From Flavobacteriia bacterium (GTDB taxonomy: Bacteria > Bacteroidota > Bacteroidia > Flavobacteriales_D > Crocinitomicaceae), in the NCBI GenBank assembly GCA_016178305.1, contig JACOTM010000024.1:40240-104239 (forward strand): a stretch of DNA of 64,000 nucleotides, read 5' to 3'. The notes under the pieces were generated by a model. It was given only the letters and a program-made list of their open reading frames with translations, was not told the origin of the DNA and did not search any database. Positions 1 to 9,763 of the stretch are shown piece after piece (positions within the stretch are counted from its first letter, which is position 1; every line of letters begins with the position of its first letter). A program made the position numbers and the translations under genes.

Positions 1-1
1 G

Positions 2-1141
2 GATGGCCTAATCAAAATTTTTGAGAATACATCAATTATTGTCCATGTATTTACCACGACAAAAAATATCAAATTATTGAGTGGAATTCAATATAGTTCA
101 AATATTATTTTTCATCCTTATAAAAGTTTTTCAAAGTTTTTATTCTTGAAAAAGAATAAAAAAATAATAAATGACAGTAAATTTATTTTTATTAATACAA
201 TTGGTTCTGATTTTGGATCTTATTTAGCAATAAAAAAATCTAAAAAAATAATATTAAGAATTCATAACATTAATAAACAATTTAATCCAAATAAATCAAT
301 TGTTTTCCCTAATTCAATCTTCAGTTTATGGAAATTTACTTCTTACTTTTTTAGGCAAATAATTTTTAAAGCATATCCTATTTTTAGAAGAATTATTAAT
401 TCAAGAGTAAATTATTTTGTTTTTCCTGATAATGGATTAAAAGATTATGCTTTAGAGCAACAATATATTTCTCCGTCAAAAGTTATCAATTCAATACCTT
501 TAAAAATATTTAACTCATCACCCATACCTAACGAATATACAAATATTCTTCAAATAACAATAATTGGTGCAACTGATGAAAACAGAAGGAATTATACACC
601 AATAATTGAAGCTCTTAACAATATTTATTCTGATGATAAAACTCAAATAAAAATAAAATTGATTTTACTAGGAAAAACAGATAGCGAATTTGGTAAAAAG
701 ATTATCTCAAGCTTAATAGCCATTAATAATTCAAATTTTTCTTTTAAATCATTTTCTACGAATGTAGATGAAGCTGAATTTATTAAGTACATGAATAATT
801 CACATTTAATTATTAGTCCAATTATTCAATTTGCAAAAAATGAAATTTATCGTGAGATATATGGCAAAACCAAGACTACTGGTAGTGTATTGGACTTTAT
901 TAAATTTGGAATAACAACACTTATTCCTGATTATTATACTGCACCAAAAGAAATGGAAAAATATATGATTAAATATTCTGATGGAAAGTCTCTTGCAAAT
1001 CAAATCTTTCAATTTTACAATAACCCATCAGAATTGAATCAATTAAACCATAATGCAAAATCTTTTGTTTCAAAAACTTACAACAAAGAAGAAGTTTTAA
1101 ATCAATGTTTAGAATTAATAAAATTTATTTCAAAAAATTAA
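2..1141 (+). CDS. Probable GT-B glycosyltransferase, 5' end outside the window
   Basis: The frame is open from the first complete codon at the left edge of the window, so the gene starts upstream; the TTG at 77 is only an internal codon. The C-terminal half has the look of the nucleotide-sugar-binding domain of GT-B transferases: a beta strand followed by ITIIGATDENRRNY, then a KLILLGKTD strand, an acidic/aromatic segment with an IYGKTKTTGSVLDFIKFG helix, and a closing helix. I infer that it transfers a sugar in cell-surface polysaccharide synthesis. The stop TAA abuts the ATG of the next gene, an FkbM methyltransferase, so the three genes form one operon. The exact sugar and family number cannot be read from the sequence. 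Confidence 0.6.
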   Translation, partial: DGLIKIFENTSIIVHVFTTTKNIKLLSGIQYSSNIIFHPYKSFSKFLFLKKNKKIINDSKFIFINTIGSDFGSYLAIKKSKKIILRIHNINKQFNPNKSIVFPNSIFSLWKFTSYFFRQIIFKAYPIFRRIINSRVNYFVFPDNGLKDYALEQQYISPSKVINSIPLKIFNSSPIPNEYTNILQITIIGATDENRRNYTPIIEALNNIYSDDKTQIKIKLILLGKTDSEFGKKIISSLIAINNSNFSFKSFSTNVDEAEFIKYMNNSHLIISPIIQFAKNEIYREIYGKTKTTGSVLDFIKFGITTLIPDYYTAPKEMEKYMIKYSDGKSLANQIFQFYNNPSELNQLNHNAKSFVSKTYNKEEVLNQCLELIKFISKN

Positions 1142-1978
1142 ATGTTAAAAAATACAAAATATAATCTATATCAGTTAATTGGATTATTATTCCCCTCTTT
1201 TTTCAAAAAAAGAGCATTTTCAAATTTACAAAGTAAATTACAAAAAGGAAGTATTTCTCTGCCTCCTGAACATGAATTATTAATTTTACAATACTTGATA
1301 AATCCAAAAACAACGATAATTGATATCGGAGCAAATAATGGGCTTTATTGCTATTATTTTCAAGAAATATTAAAGTGCAAAGAAATCCATGCATTTGAGC
1401 CGATACCTTCTTTATTCAATAAATTAAATCGTTGGTTTAAAAATATTTACTTATATAAAATTGCTATTAGTGATGAGAAAAAAATCACAAAATTAAAAAT
1501 ACCTTATATCAATTCCGTTAAGTATGAAACTAGAGCAAAACTTGATGATTTAATTGAAGAAGGAGAAAATAAATGCAAGGAAATTGTTATTCAAACAAAT
1601 ACCTTAGATAATATTTTTGATAATCACAATTCAAAAATTGGTTTTATAAAAATTGATATTGAAGGACATGAACTTAATGCTATTTTAGGTGCAAAAAAGT
1701 TGCTTTTAAAACATGCTCCAATATTAATGATTGAAATTGAAAAAAGACATCATTCTGAAAATTTTGAAAAAACAATAAATTTAATTTGTCAAATAGGCTA
1801 TGAATGTTATTTTTTTAATTTAATACTCAAACAATTAATACCATTTTCAGAATACAATGTCGAAATATACCAAAACAATAATTCTACGAATACATATTAT
1901 ATTAATAATTTCTTTTTTATACCTAAAAACACAATATCCATAGATCAATTAAATACAATTATTCAAAACGCTATATGA
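1142..1978 (+). CDS. FkbM family SAM-dependent methyltransferase
   Basis: A 278-residue methyltransferase of the FkbM type. SAM-binding motif I is TTIIDIGANNG (about residue 60), followed by an acidic motif in HAFEPIP. The family signature FIKIDIEGHE with a following LGAKKLL helix lies around residues 165-185, and a strand with MIEIE comes after it. FkbM enzymes O-methylate sugars or natural products; in polysaccharide clusters they usually act on a glycan. The ATG directly follows the glycosyltransferase stop, and the stop TGA overlaps the next ATG by 4 bases (ATGA), so translation is probably coupled. The substrate is unknown. Confidence 0.87.
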   Translation: MLKNTKYNLYQLIGLLFPSFFKKRAFSNLQSKLQKGSISLPPEHELLILQYLINPKTTIIDIGANNGLYCYYFQEILKCKEIHAFEPIPSLFNKLNRWFKNIYLYKIAISDEKKITKLKIPYINSVKYETRAKLDDLIEEGENKCKEIVIQTNTLDNIFDNHNSKIGFIKIDIEGHELNAILGAKKLLLKHAPILMIEIEKRHHSENFEKTINLICQIGYECYFFNLILKQLIPFSEYNVEIYQNNNSTNTYYINNFFFIPKNTISIDQLNTIIQNAI

Positions 1979-2787
1979 AAAAAGTAATCATAAAAATTTT
2001 AAAGACAATATTTGATAATCAATTTGGGCAACGCTTATTACAAAAAATACATTTATTAGTTTTGTACCTTCAAAATTATGGTATGTCAGGTGAATGTGAT
2101 TCAAGTGGCGAAATTAATGTAATAAAAAAAATAGCAAAAAAACTAAGTACTGTAAATAACCCTACCATTTTTGATGTAGGTGCTAATATTGGAAAATATA
2201 TATTATTCTTAGATAAATACATGATCAATTCCTATAATAGTTATTGTTTTGAACCTTCAACTTTAACTTTCAAAGAATTAATGAAAAATACATCAAAAAT
2301 CCAAAATATTAATCTAATAAATAAAGGTTTAGGTGATTCAAATGAAACATTAACACTTTATTCAAACTCAATCACAAACACACAATCATCTGTTTTAAAA
2401 CGTGACATGTCGCATTGGAGTGAAGATTATAATTTAACCAATGAAGAATCAGTTAATATTACAACATTAGACAATTTTTGTTTCGAAAATAACATTGATT
2501 ACATCGATTTTTTAAAAGTTGATGTTGAGGGATATGAAATAAAAATGTTTGCCGGATCAAAATATTTTTTAGAAAACAAAAAAATAGGAATTATTCAATT
2601 TGAATTAGGAGTAGCTTCAGTTGATGGTAAATATTTTTTTAAGGATGTTTTTCAGCTTCTACATGAAAATTATAAAATCTATAGGATTACAAACAAAAAT
2701 TTATTTGAAATAAAAAATTATAGTGAACAATTTGAAATCTTTTTGACCACAAATTATTTAGCTGTATTAAAAAATATAAATCTTTAG
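1975..2787 (+). CDS. FkbM family SAM-dependent methyltransferase (second copy)
   Basis: A 270-residue FkbM methyltransferase with motif I TIFDVGANIGKY (about residue 62), CFEPS, and the signature FLKVDVEGYEIKMFAG followed by IIQFELG. It differs clearly from the preceding copy, so this is not a recent tandem duplication. It starts inside the stop of the upstream gene (ATGA) and is the last gene of the polysaccharide operon on this strand. Two different FkbM enzymes next to a glycosyltransferase suggest that the glycan carries more than one methyl group; this is an inference. The gene is followed by about 400 bp without an intact gene. Confidence 0.87.
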   Translation: MKKVIIKILKTIFDNQFGQRLLQKIHLLVLYLQNYGMSGECDSSGEINVIKKIAKKLSTVNNPTIFDVGANIGKYILFLDKYMINSYNSYCFEPSTLTFKELMKNTSKIQNINLINKGLGDSNETLTLYSNSITNTQSSVLKRDMSHWSEDYNLTNEESVNITTLDNFCFENNIDYIDFLKVDVEGYEIKMFAGSKYFLENKKIGIIQFELGVASVDGKYFFKDVFQLLHENYKIYRITNKNLFEIKNYSEQFEIFLTTNYLAVLKNINL

Positions 2788-2809
2788 GAGTATTTATAAT
2801 CATTAACTA

Positions 2810-3079
2810 TCATACTAAAATAATACCCAAAAGATTTCTTTTTATTTTTTTTTTGCGATAGGTATCCGTGGACTGTATGGATCTAATGCGTATTAGCCCG
2901 TTATTGCCTCGCTGCAATAGCGCGTTTAATATAAACAAAAATAAAGTTGTGGTTGATTGTAAACCAGATTCAATTTTTATCACGGTTCCTTCTTCATCAT
3001 AATATTCTCGAAACGGTAAGAAAATTGAAATTAAAGAAATTAAAAAAACTAATAAAACATAAAGTCTTACTTTGTTTTT
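2810..3079 (-). pseudogene. 89-codon open frame without a start codon (gene remnant)
   Basis: Within the 397-bp gap 2788-3184 the minus strand is open for 89 codons between TAA (3080-3082) and TGA (2810-2812). Translation begins KNKVRLYVLLVFLIS, a hydrophobic segment, then REYYDEEGTVIKIESG, and ends with a basic GLIRIRSIQSTDTYRKKK stretch. There is no ATG; an ATG sits directly before the upstream TAA (3083-3085), so a small indel may have cut the start off. The segment 2857-2931 is markedly richer in GC than its surroundings and contains the short inverted repeat TTATTGC/GCAATAG. I do not recognise the protein. It could also be a chance frame across an intergenic repeat. Confidence 0.3.
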
Positions 3080-3184
3080 TTACATGCAAGTTTTTATACT
3101 TCAATATTAGATTCATACATTATTTAATATTGTTCGTCTAATGCCCTATAACTTTTCCTACCCCCTACGGTTTCTTTTCATTAA

Positions 3185-6145
3185 CTAGCTTTTAGCTTTA
3201 ATTGTCTTTTTCATATTTAACAACACAAATAGCGTAGAAATAAGCAAAATCAAACTTGCAATAATTGAATACAAATTAGCCTTATGATACTTTGGTAAAT
3301 CAAAAACAAATTCAATTTTATGTTTTCCTGATTTCAGCTCTAAACCTCTTAACAAATAATCAACTTTTCTAATTTCGGTTTCTTTTCCATCTACAAATGC
3401 TTTCCACCCATTCCTATAATAAATTTCTGAAAATACTGCCATCTGATTTCCTTTACATTCAGCAGTATAAACTAATTTATTTGGTAAATATGAATTCAAT
3501 TTTATTAACCCTTCAGCAGTAAAAGACTTACTTGCTATTTTTGAAGCTTCTTCTTTCACCATTATGGCTTCATTTTGAGGATCAAAATCACTCAGCAACT
3601 CTATACTTACAAATGATTGAAAAGAAGAAGCTGTATCAACTAATTGAGTCGATTTTGGAATCAAATTAGTTGAACCATTTGCATCCATTACAAATAAAGC
3701 TTGCATTCCTTTTGTAAGTCCATTAGATAAAGGAATAGACATCGTATCTTTTCCGTCGATTAAATATTGTATTTTTTCACTCCCGTGAACTTTTGCTTCT
3801 GAAACAATTTTCCCATTTACAAAAAATGTCCCTTTTCCTATATTTTTAATCTCTAGAATTTTTCCTAATGCTAAAATTTCAGCATTAACAGTTGGAACAG
3901 ATTTAATTTTCTTGACAAACCAAGCATTTCCTAATGCCGTTGGATTTAAATTCATTTTTTCACCTTGAATAATATACTTAACATTTAGCATGTCAATAAC
4001 TTTATTATTCGTTTTTGATAAATGAAAATTAAATAAATTTTGAATATTATTCAATTTTGCCCCATGGTATCCCCCTAATGATTTATGAAAATAAGAAGCC
4101 CTTGTTGAACTCCAAAAACCATCATAATCCATTACTCTATAATCTGTAGCAAAATTAAGTGCACTAAACTTATATGCATCTATGACCCTTGCTCTATAAG
4201 AACCTGAATACCCTAATTCATCAGCTTTTTGCTTACCTTCAGCCTCTCCTTTTGCTACCAATTTTGCAATGGAAGGGTTTCTAATTTCGTTTTCCAAAAT
4301 TGCTAAATCACCTGCATTGGTTGAAATTGGAAATAATTTATTTTCTTTAGCGGTCCAAAATTTATATTCTCCTCGATCATCAGTATCTGAATTTAAATAA
4401 TTTCTATCAACTGGAATTAAATCCATTAATATCAAAATTCCTAAACCTGCAACAATATACAAACTTGAGATCGAAGTATAATAAATTAACAACAGCAACC
4501 CAATCGTTAAAATTGTAAACAAAATCGATCGGTTCATTGATGAACTAAAAATTAGATTTCTAGCTTCACGCATGGAATCAAATTGCTTATTTGTCGTTTC
4601 AATTTGTCCTTCGATTACTTGATTTACTTGTTCAACATTATTAATATCAATTCCGTATTGTTTTAATTGTTCCGGATCTGTTGATAATATTTGTTTTTCA
4701 ATTTCAGGTCTAATACTTGCCAAACGATCTTTTTCAGCTTGTGTTGCAAAACCATCATTTAGACCAGCAAATTTTACAATAATTAAAAACAATAAAAATA
4801 CTCCTGAAGTAACTAAAAAAGGTTTTTTATGAACTTTAATTTCTTCTCTGTTAAGAATTATTTTATTTAATAAAAGTACCATGATAATTGGAATACACAA
4901 TTCCACAACTACTAATATTATGGTTACTGTTCGAAATTTATTATATCCTGGAATATAGTCAATAAAAAAGTCTGTTAAACCCATATAATTTTTACCCCAA
5001 GAAAGTAATAAAGCCAATATAGAAGCACCTAAATAAATCCATTTTGAGCGATCTTTAATAATCACCATCCCTAATAATGCTAAGAAAACAACGACAACTC
5101 CTAGATAAACAGGACCAGAAGTCATAGGCTGATCTCCCCAATAAACAGCGTAAGGAGCTTCTAACGAATTTTTAATATCTTCAGGGTCTAAATCTGAATT
5201 TTCAATTAATTCTACAAAATTTGATTGCCCCAAACCGACAGTAGCTGAGCCTTTAACATAAGGAGATAGTAATGTAAAAGACTCTCCTTTTCCATAACTC
5301 CAGTTTGTAATATAATCTTTATCTAATCCTTCTGATTTAATTTTTGCTTTTCCTTCTGGAGTAATCGTTACATCGTTTCCTCCCCGAATTGTTTCTTTAG
5401 CGTATTCATTTGTTAATGAAATATTTCCATAATTAGCTAATAAGGCAATTAAATAAGCAACCATTACAGCTCCACTGGAATACATGAAATTTTTTATTTT
5501 TTTATTTTTTATGGCTTCAATCAAAAAGTAAATCCCTAAGAATAATAATAAAATACCGAAATAATAAGTAACTTGTAAATGATTACTTGCTAATTCTAGT
5601 GCCATAAAAAAGGCTGAAAGAATTGCCCCCCATTTCCAATTTGTTTTATAAGCATAAATAAAGGCCCCAATTACGGGAGCAATTAATGCAACTGTCATCG
5701 CTTTTGAATTGTGTCCAGCTTGTAAAACAATAATTTCATAAGAAGAAAAAGCAAATGCAAAAGCACCTATAACACCAACTAGAGGTTTTAATTTTAAAAA
5801 TCTAGAAAATAAATAAAAGCCAATTAAATGCATAAAAAATATACCTGTTGGCACTCCTAAAAGTAAATACACACAAGTAATAATATTTTGAAAAATATTC
5901 CCATCATACAACATCGAAATTTGAGTTGTTGGCATTCCTCCAAACATTGAATTCGTCCACAATGGTTCTTTATTAAATTTTTCTCGATACATCATGGTTT
6001 CATGTGCCATTCCAACATGTTGTTCTATATCATGTTGTTTCAATCCATAACCCTGAAATTCAGGTGAAAAATAAACAAACGTCACTATAAAAAACAGTGC
6101 TATAACAGCAAAATGCATCCAATTTTTTATGAAAAAATTTTTCAT
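3185..6145 (-). CDS. YfhO family integral membrane protein
   Basis: A 986-residue multi-pass membrane protein. The first helix is near residues 10-27. A polar loop with GYGLKQHDIEQHVGMAHE and PLWTNSMFGGMPT follows, which is typical of YfhO proteins. About ten further hydrophobic helices are spread up to residue 600, then comes a soluble C-terminal region of some 300 residues and a last helix before the C-terminal KKTIKAKS. YfhO proteins resemble GT-C glycosyltransferases and in Gram-positives take part in lipoteichoic-acid glycosylation; their role in Bacteroidota is not settled. The gene lies 74 bp downstream of the DUF4834 gene on the same strand. The stop is TAG. The ATG at 6145 is the natural start, directly before the first membrane helix. 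Confidence 0.85.
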   Translation of the reverse strand: MKNFFIKNWMHFAVIALFFIVTFVYFSPEFQGYGLKQHDIEQHVGMAHETMMYREKFNKEPLWTNSMFGGMPTTQISMLYDGNIFQNIITCVYLLLGVPTGIFFMHLIGFYLFSRFLKLKPLVGVIGAFAFAFSSYEIIVLQAGHNSKAMTVALIAPVIGAFIYAYKTNWKWGAILSAFFMALELASNHLQVTYYFGILLLFLGIYFLIEAIKNKKIKNFMYSSGAVMVAYLIALLANYGNISLTNEYAKETIRGGNDVTITPEGKAKIKSEGLDKDYITNWSYGKGESFTLLSPYVKGSATVGLGQSNFVELIENSDLDPEDIKNSLEAPYAVYWGDQPMTSGPVYLGVVVVFLALLGMVIIKDRSKWIYLGASILALLLSWGKNYMGLTDFFIDYIPGYNKFRTVTIILVVVELCIPIIMVLLLNKIILNREEIKVHKKPFLVTSGVFLLFLIIVKFAGLNDGFATQAEKDRLASIRPEIEKQILSTDPEQLKQYGIDINNVEQVNQVIEGQIETTNKQFDSMREARNLIFSSSMNRSILFTILTIGLLLLIYYTSISSLYIVAGLGILILMDLIPVDRNYLNSDTDDRGEYKFWTAKENKLFPISTNAGDLAILENEIRNPSIAKLVAKGEAEGKQKADELGYSGSYRARVIDAYKFSALNFATDYRVMDYDGFWSSTRASYFHKSLGGYHGAKLNNIQNLFNFHLSKTNNKVIDMLNVKYIIQGEKMNLNPTALGNAWFVKKIKSVPTVNAEILALGKILEIKNIGKGTFFVNGKIVSEAKVHGSEKIQYLIDGKDTMSIPLSNGLTKGMQALFVMDANGSTNLIPKSTQLVDTASSFQSFVSIELLSDFDPQNEAIMVKEEASKIASKSFTAEGLIKLNSYLPNKLVYTAECKGNQMAVFSEIYYRNGWKAFVDGKETEIRKVDYLLRGLELKSGKHKIEFVFDLPKYHKANLYSIIASLILLISTLFVLLNMKKTIKAKS

Positions 6146-6219
6146 TGTTTTGTCAATTAATTATTTATAAGGTTGTGAAGATAGTAAATTAGTTTTAGGT
6201 AATATATATTCTTTTAGAT

Positions 6220-6495
6220 TTAGTCAATCTCTTCAAAATCGACATCTTCAACACCATTTTTTGCATGTTGGTTTGATTTAGTTTTTGAATTAGAAATAAC
6301 GGATGTTTTTCCAAAAGATTTAAAAACACGTTCTTTTTCTTTTGAGTATTTTCTTTGCCTTTCACTCAAAGATCTTTCTTCTTCCATATTTCTTTTGGCT
6401 ACTGCCAATTGCCCTAAAAATCTTAGAAGCACAAATGCTCCTAAGATCATTAAAACAATTTTTATAACTCCATTTATGCTCGCTTGAACAATCAT
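6220..6495 (-). CDS. DUF4834 family small membrane protein
   Basis: A 91-residue protein with one membrane helix (about residues 8-27, IKIVLMILGAFVLLRFLGQL). A strongly charged cytoplasmic tail follows, with QRKYSKEKERVFKS and an acidic end (VEDVDFEEID). This matches the DUF4834 family of Bacteroidota, whose function is unknown. Its ATG shares one base with the carB stop (TAATG), so it is very probably co-transcribed and translationally coupled to carB. Confidence 0.75.
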   Translation of the reverse strand: MIVQASINGVIKIVLMILGAFVLLRFLGQLAVAKRNMEEERSLSERQRKYSKEKERVFKSFGKTSVISNSKTKSNQHAKNGVEDVDFEEID

Positions 6496-9030
6496 TATTT
6501 AGATAAATGCATGTTTCTTTCAGAATAAATCTTTGTAAAGAATGGATCCTTCAAATTTTTAATAAAGCGAATTCCTTCTCCTGTTGACTTCATTTCAGGA
6601 CCTAATTCTTTTTTTACATCTGGAAATTTCTCATAAGAGAAAACAGGTATTTTTACCGCATATCCTTCTTTTTTAGGATTAAAATTAAAATCTTTAACTT
6701 TTGCTCCCAACATTACTTTCGTAGCATAATTCACATAAGGTTCATCATAGGCTTTTGCAATAAATGGAACCGTTCTTGAAGCTCTTGGATTTGCCTCAAT
6801 AACATATACTTTATCATCTTTAATTGCAAATTGAATATTTATCAAACCTACTGTTTTTAATTCGACAGCTATTTTTCTAGTAATATCCTCAATTTGTGTC
6901 ATCACAAAATCACCTAAATTATATGGAGGTAAAACCGCATAAGAATCTCCTGAGTGAATTCCTGCTGGCTCTATATGTTGCATTATTCCAATAATATAAA
7001 CATCTTCTCCATCACAAATTGCATAAGTCCAATTCTTCTTTATTTATTACGATTTTCATTTTTTGTCCTCCTAACACATAAGAAGGGCGAACTAATAAGG
7101 GAAAACCTAAAACATCTGCTAATTCCAATGCTTGTTCCGCACTTTCAACTACACCATACTTAGGGAAAGGAATATTATTTTTCTCTAATAACTTAGAAAA
7201 ACGTCCTCTATCTTCCGCTAAATCTAAAGCTTCATAGCTCGTTCCGATAATTTTTATTCCAAACCGTTCTAATTTTTCAGCTAATTTCAAAGCCGTTTGA
7301 CCACCTAATTGAACAATTACTCCTTCTGGCTTTTCATGTCGAATAATATCATAAATATGTTCCCAAAAAACAGGTTCAAAATACAATTTATCTGCAGTAT
7401 CAAAATCGGTCGAAACGGTTTCAGGATTACAATTAATCATAATTGTTTCATATCCCATTTCTTTAGCTGCCAAAACTCCATGAACACATGAATAATCAAA
7501 TTCAATTCCTTGTCCAATTCTGTTTGGTCCTGAGCCTAGAACGACAACTTTTTTCTTTTCTGTTACAACACTTTCATTTGCATATTCAAAGGTTGAATAA
7601 TAATAGTCAATTTTTCGTTCCAATTTAATTAAATCTTCAATTTGTTTTAAAAACCAAATATCAATCTTCGTTTTCTCAACAATTGTTTTAAATGGAATTC
7701 CTAATTTTATTGCATCGTAAATATGAAATAAGCGATTCCAACTTGGATGTTCTAAACTGTGAAGAATATCGTTTTGACTTGTCATTTCTTTCCCGTCTGC
7801 ACCCAAACCATTTCTTCCAATTTCTAACGATTGACAAGCTTTTTGTAATGCTTCTTGAAAAGTTCTTCCTATCGCCATCACTTCTCCAACAGACTTCATT
7901 TGAAGGCCTAGTTCACGATTAGTTCCTGGAAATTTATTAAAATTCCAACGAGGTATTTTTACAATTACATAATCCAACGTTGGTTCAAATAACGCTGATG
8001 TTGTTTTTGTAATTTGATTTTTTAATTCATCTAAATTATATCCAATCGCTAATTTTGAAGCAATTTTTGCTATCGGGTAACCTGTTGCTTTAGATGCAAG
8101 AGCTGATGAGCGAGAAACTCTAGGGTTAATTTCAATTGCAATAATATCTTCTTTTTCATCTGGAGATACTGCAAACTGAACATTACATCCTCCTGCAAAA
8201 TTTCCAATTGAACGCATCATTTTTATAGACATATCACGCATACGTTGGAAAGTTGTATCCGATAAAGTCATAGCGGGTGCAACTGTAATAGAATCTCCAG
8301 TGTGAATTCCGATTGGATCAAAATTCTCAATTGAACAAATAATGACAACATTATCATTCCCATCTCTTAATAACTCTAACTCATATTCTTTCCAGCCCAT
8401 CAAAGCTTTATCAATCATCACTTCATGAATTGGTGATAATTGTAAACCTCTTTCCAATAAGCCATCAAACTCTTCAGGATCATGAACAATTGATGCTCCC
8501 GCCCCACCTAAAGTATAAGAAGGTCGAATACATAACGGAAAACCGAATTCCTGAGCAATTTCTTTTCCTTCTAAAAAAGACTTCGCTGTAGTTTGGGGAG
8601 CCATGGGTACTCCAATTTCATACATTAAATTTCTAAAAGCCTCTCTATTTTCAGTAATTTCAATTGCTGCAATATCCACACCGATCATTTCTACTCCATA
8701 CTGCTCCCAAATTCCCATTTCCTCACATTTGATTGCTAAATTCAATGCTGTTTGGCCTCCCATTGTTGGTAAAACAGCATCAATTTTATGATTTTCAAGG
8801 ATTTGAACAATGCTTTCTGGTTCTAGCGGTTGTAAATAGATATTATCCGCTACAACTTTATCTGTCATGATAGTTGCAGGATTTGAGTTAATTAATGTTA
8901 CCTCAATACCTTCTTCTCTAAGTGATCTTGCTGCTTGAGATCCTGAATAATCGAACTCACATGCTTGACCGATTACAATCGGACCGCTCCCTATTATTAG
9001 AACGGATTTAATAGAATTTTTTTTGGGCAT
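6495..9030 (-). pseudogene. carB: Carbamoyl-phosphate synthase large subunit, with two internal deletions
   Basis: The product would make carbamoyl phosphate for arginine and pyrimidine synthesis. The N-terminal half is intact: GPIVIGQACEFDYSG, the ATP-grasp signature RPSYTLGGAG, and NPRVSRSSALASKATG. Against the E. coli protein as I remember it, two segments are missing. (1) Near 7605-7612 the sequence jumps in frame from LIKLERKI to DYYYSTFE, losing about 63 residues of the oligomerisation domain, including the KGFAD and VDTCAAEF motifs. (2) Near 7022-7030 the frame reads INKEEL, then shifts; about 30 residues (the LLDHFL region) are absent and the first part ends at TGA 7012-7014. The correct frame resumes as AICDGEDVYIIGI and runs to 6495. 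The C-terminus stops where E. coli begins its MGS-like allosteric domain, as I recall for flavobacterial CarB. As written, no functional enzyme can be made. Confidence 0.88.
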
Positions 9031-9209
9031 TCTTCAACGCAATTTTATAACGATTCAATTGAAAAAATAGTTTTCAAATTGACGACAAAAATAATTAAAA
9101 GGATTAAGTACACCATTAAAAAAGTTATCTAATTTCAATTATTTTTCAAAAAGACTTTTAAAACCACCTTTAAATGAAGAAAATTAGTGGAATAATTCAC
9201 TAATTTCAG

Positions 9210-9238
9210 TTGTCATTTATACAAGATCATTAAATTTG
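9210..9238 (+). promoter_or_regulatory. Bacteroidota-type promoter of the phosphoribosyltransferase-murQ pair
   Basis: TTG at 9210-9212, an 18-bp spacer, and TAAATTTG at 9231-9238, which matches the -33/-7 consensus TTG...TAnnTTTG of Bacteroidota. The ATG of the next gene is 22 bp downstream. Confidence 0.65.
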
Positions 9239-9259
9239 TAATTCAAAAATTGAAATTCT

Positions 9260-9754
9260 ATGCAAACAATATTAAGTCAACTAGAAATTGAACGTAAAAT
9301 CACAAGATTAGCTCATCAGATTTTAGAAAACACTTTTGAAGAACCCGTATTATTCATAGCTGGTATATGTGGAAATGGAATTCAAATCGCTCATAAATTA
9401 GAAGAAATAATAAAGCAAAATTCAACGCAAGAAATTTTCGTTTTTGAAATTCTTATTGATAAAGATGAACCTTGGTCTGAAAAAATAAAATTATCAATTC
9501 CTGAAGAAAAATTAAAAAATGGATATATTTTACTCGTTGATGATGTTTTAAACTCAGGAAAAACTATGCAATATGCATTAGTGAAATTATTAGAACAACC
9601 TACCAAAGCTATTAAAACGGTTGCTTTAGTGGATCGAACACATAGAAGATACCCTATTAAAGCAGATTTTGCTGGAATTAGTCTTTCAACAACCTTAAAA
9701 GAAAGAGTCGAGATTGAAATGAATGAATTAAATTGTTATGCTTATTTAGTTTAA
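9260..9754 (+). CDS. Phosphoribosyltransferase family protein (type I PRTase)
   Basis: A 164-residue type I phosphoribosyltransferase. The 5-phosphoribosyl-diphosphate-binding motif is YILLVDDVLNSGKTMQYAL (about residues 94-112), preceded by a hood/loop region and LFIAGICGNGIQIA. The size and layout resemble PyrR-like PRTases of Bacteroidota (VALVDRTHRRYPIKADFAG is reminiscent of PyrR). Whether it is a uracil PRTase, an attenuator or a salvage enzyme is not decidable here. It is followed after 9 bp by murQ on the same strand, and a good promoter lies upstream. Confidence 0.8.
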   Translation: MQTILSQLEIERKITRLAHQILENTFEEPVLFIAGICGNGIQIAHKLEEIIKQNSTQEIFVFEILIDKDEPWSEKIKLSIPEEKLKNGYILLVDDVLNSGKTMQYALVKLLEQPTKAIKTVALVDRTHRRYPIKADFAGISLSTTLKERVEIEMNELNCYAYLV

Positions 9755-9763
9755 AATGTTGCT

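Noticed and set aside
2947..3141. 64-codon plus-strand frame in the gap before yfhO
   Set aside because: Low-complexity composition, no start context, and the opposite strand has a more protein-like frame.
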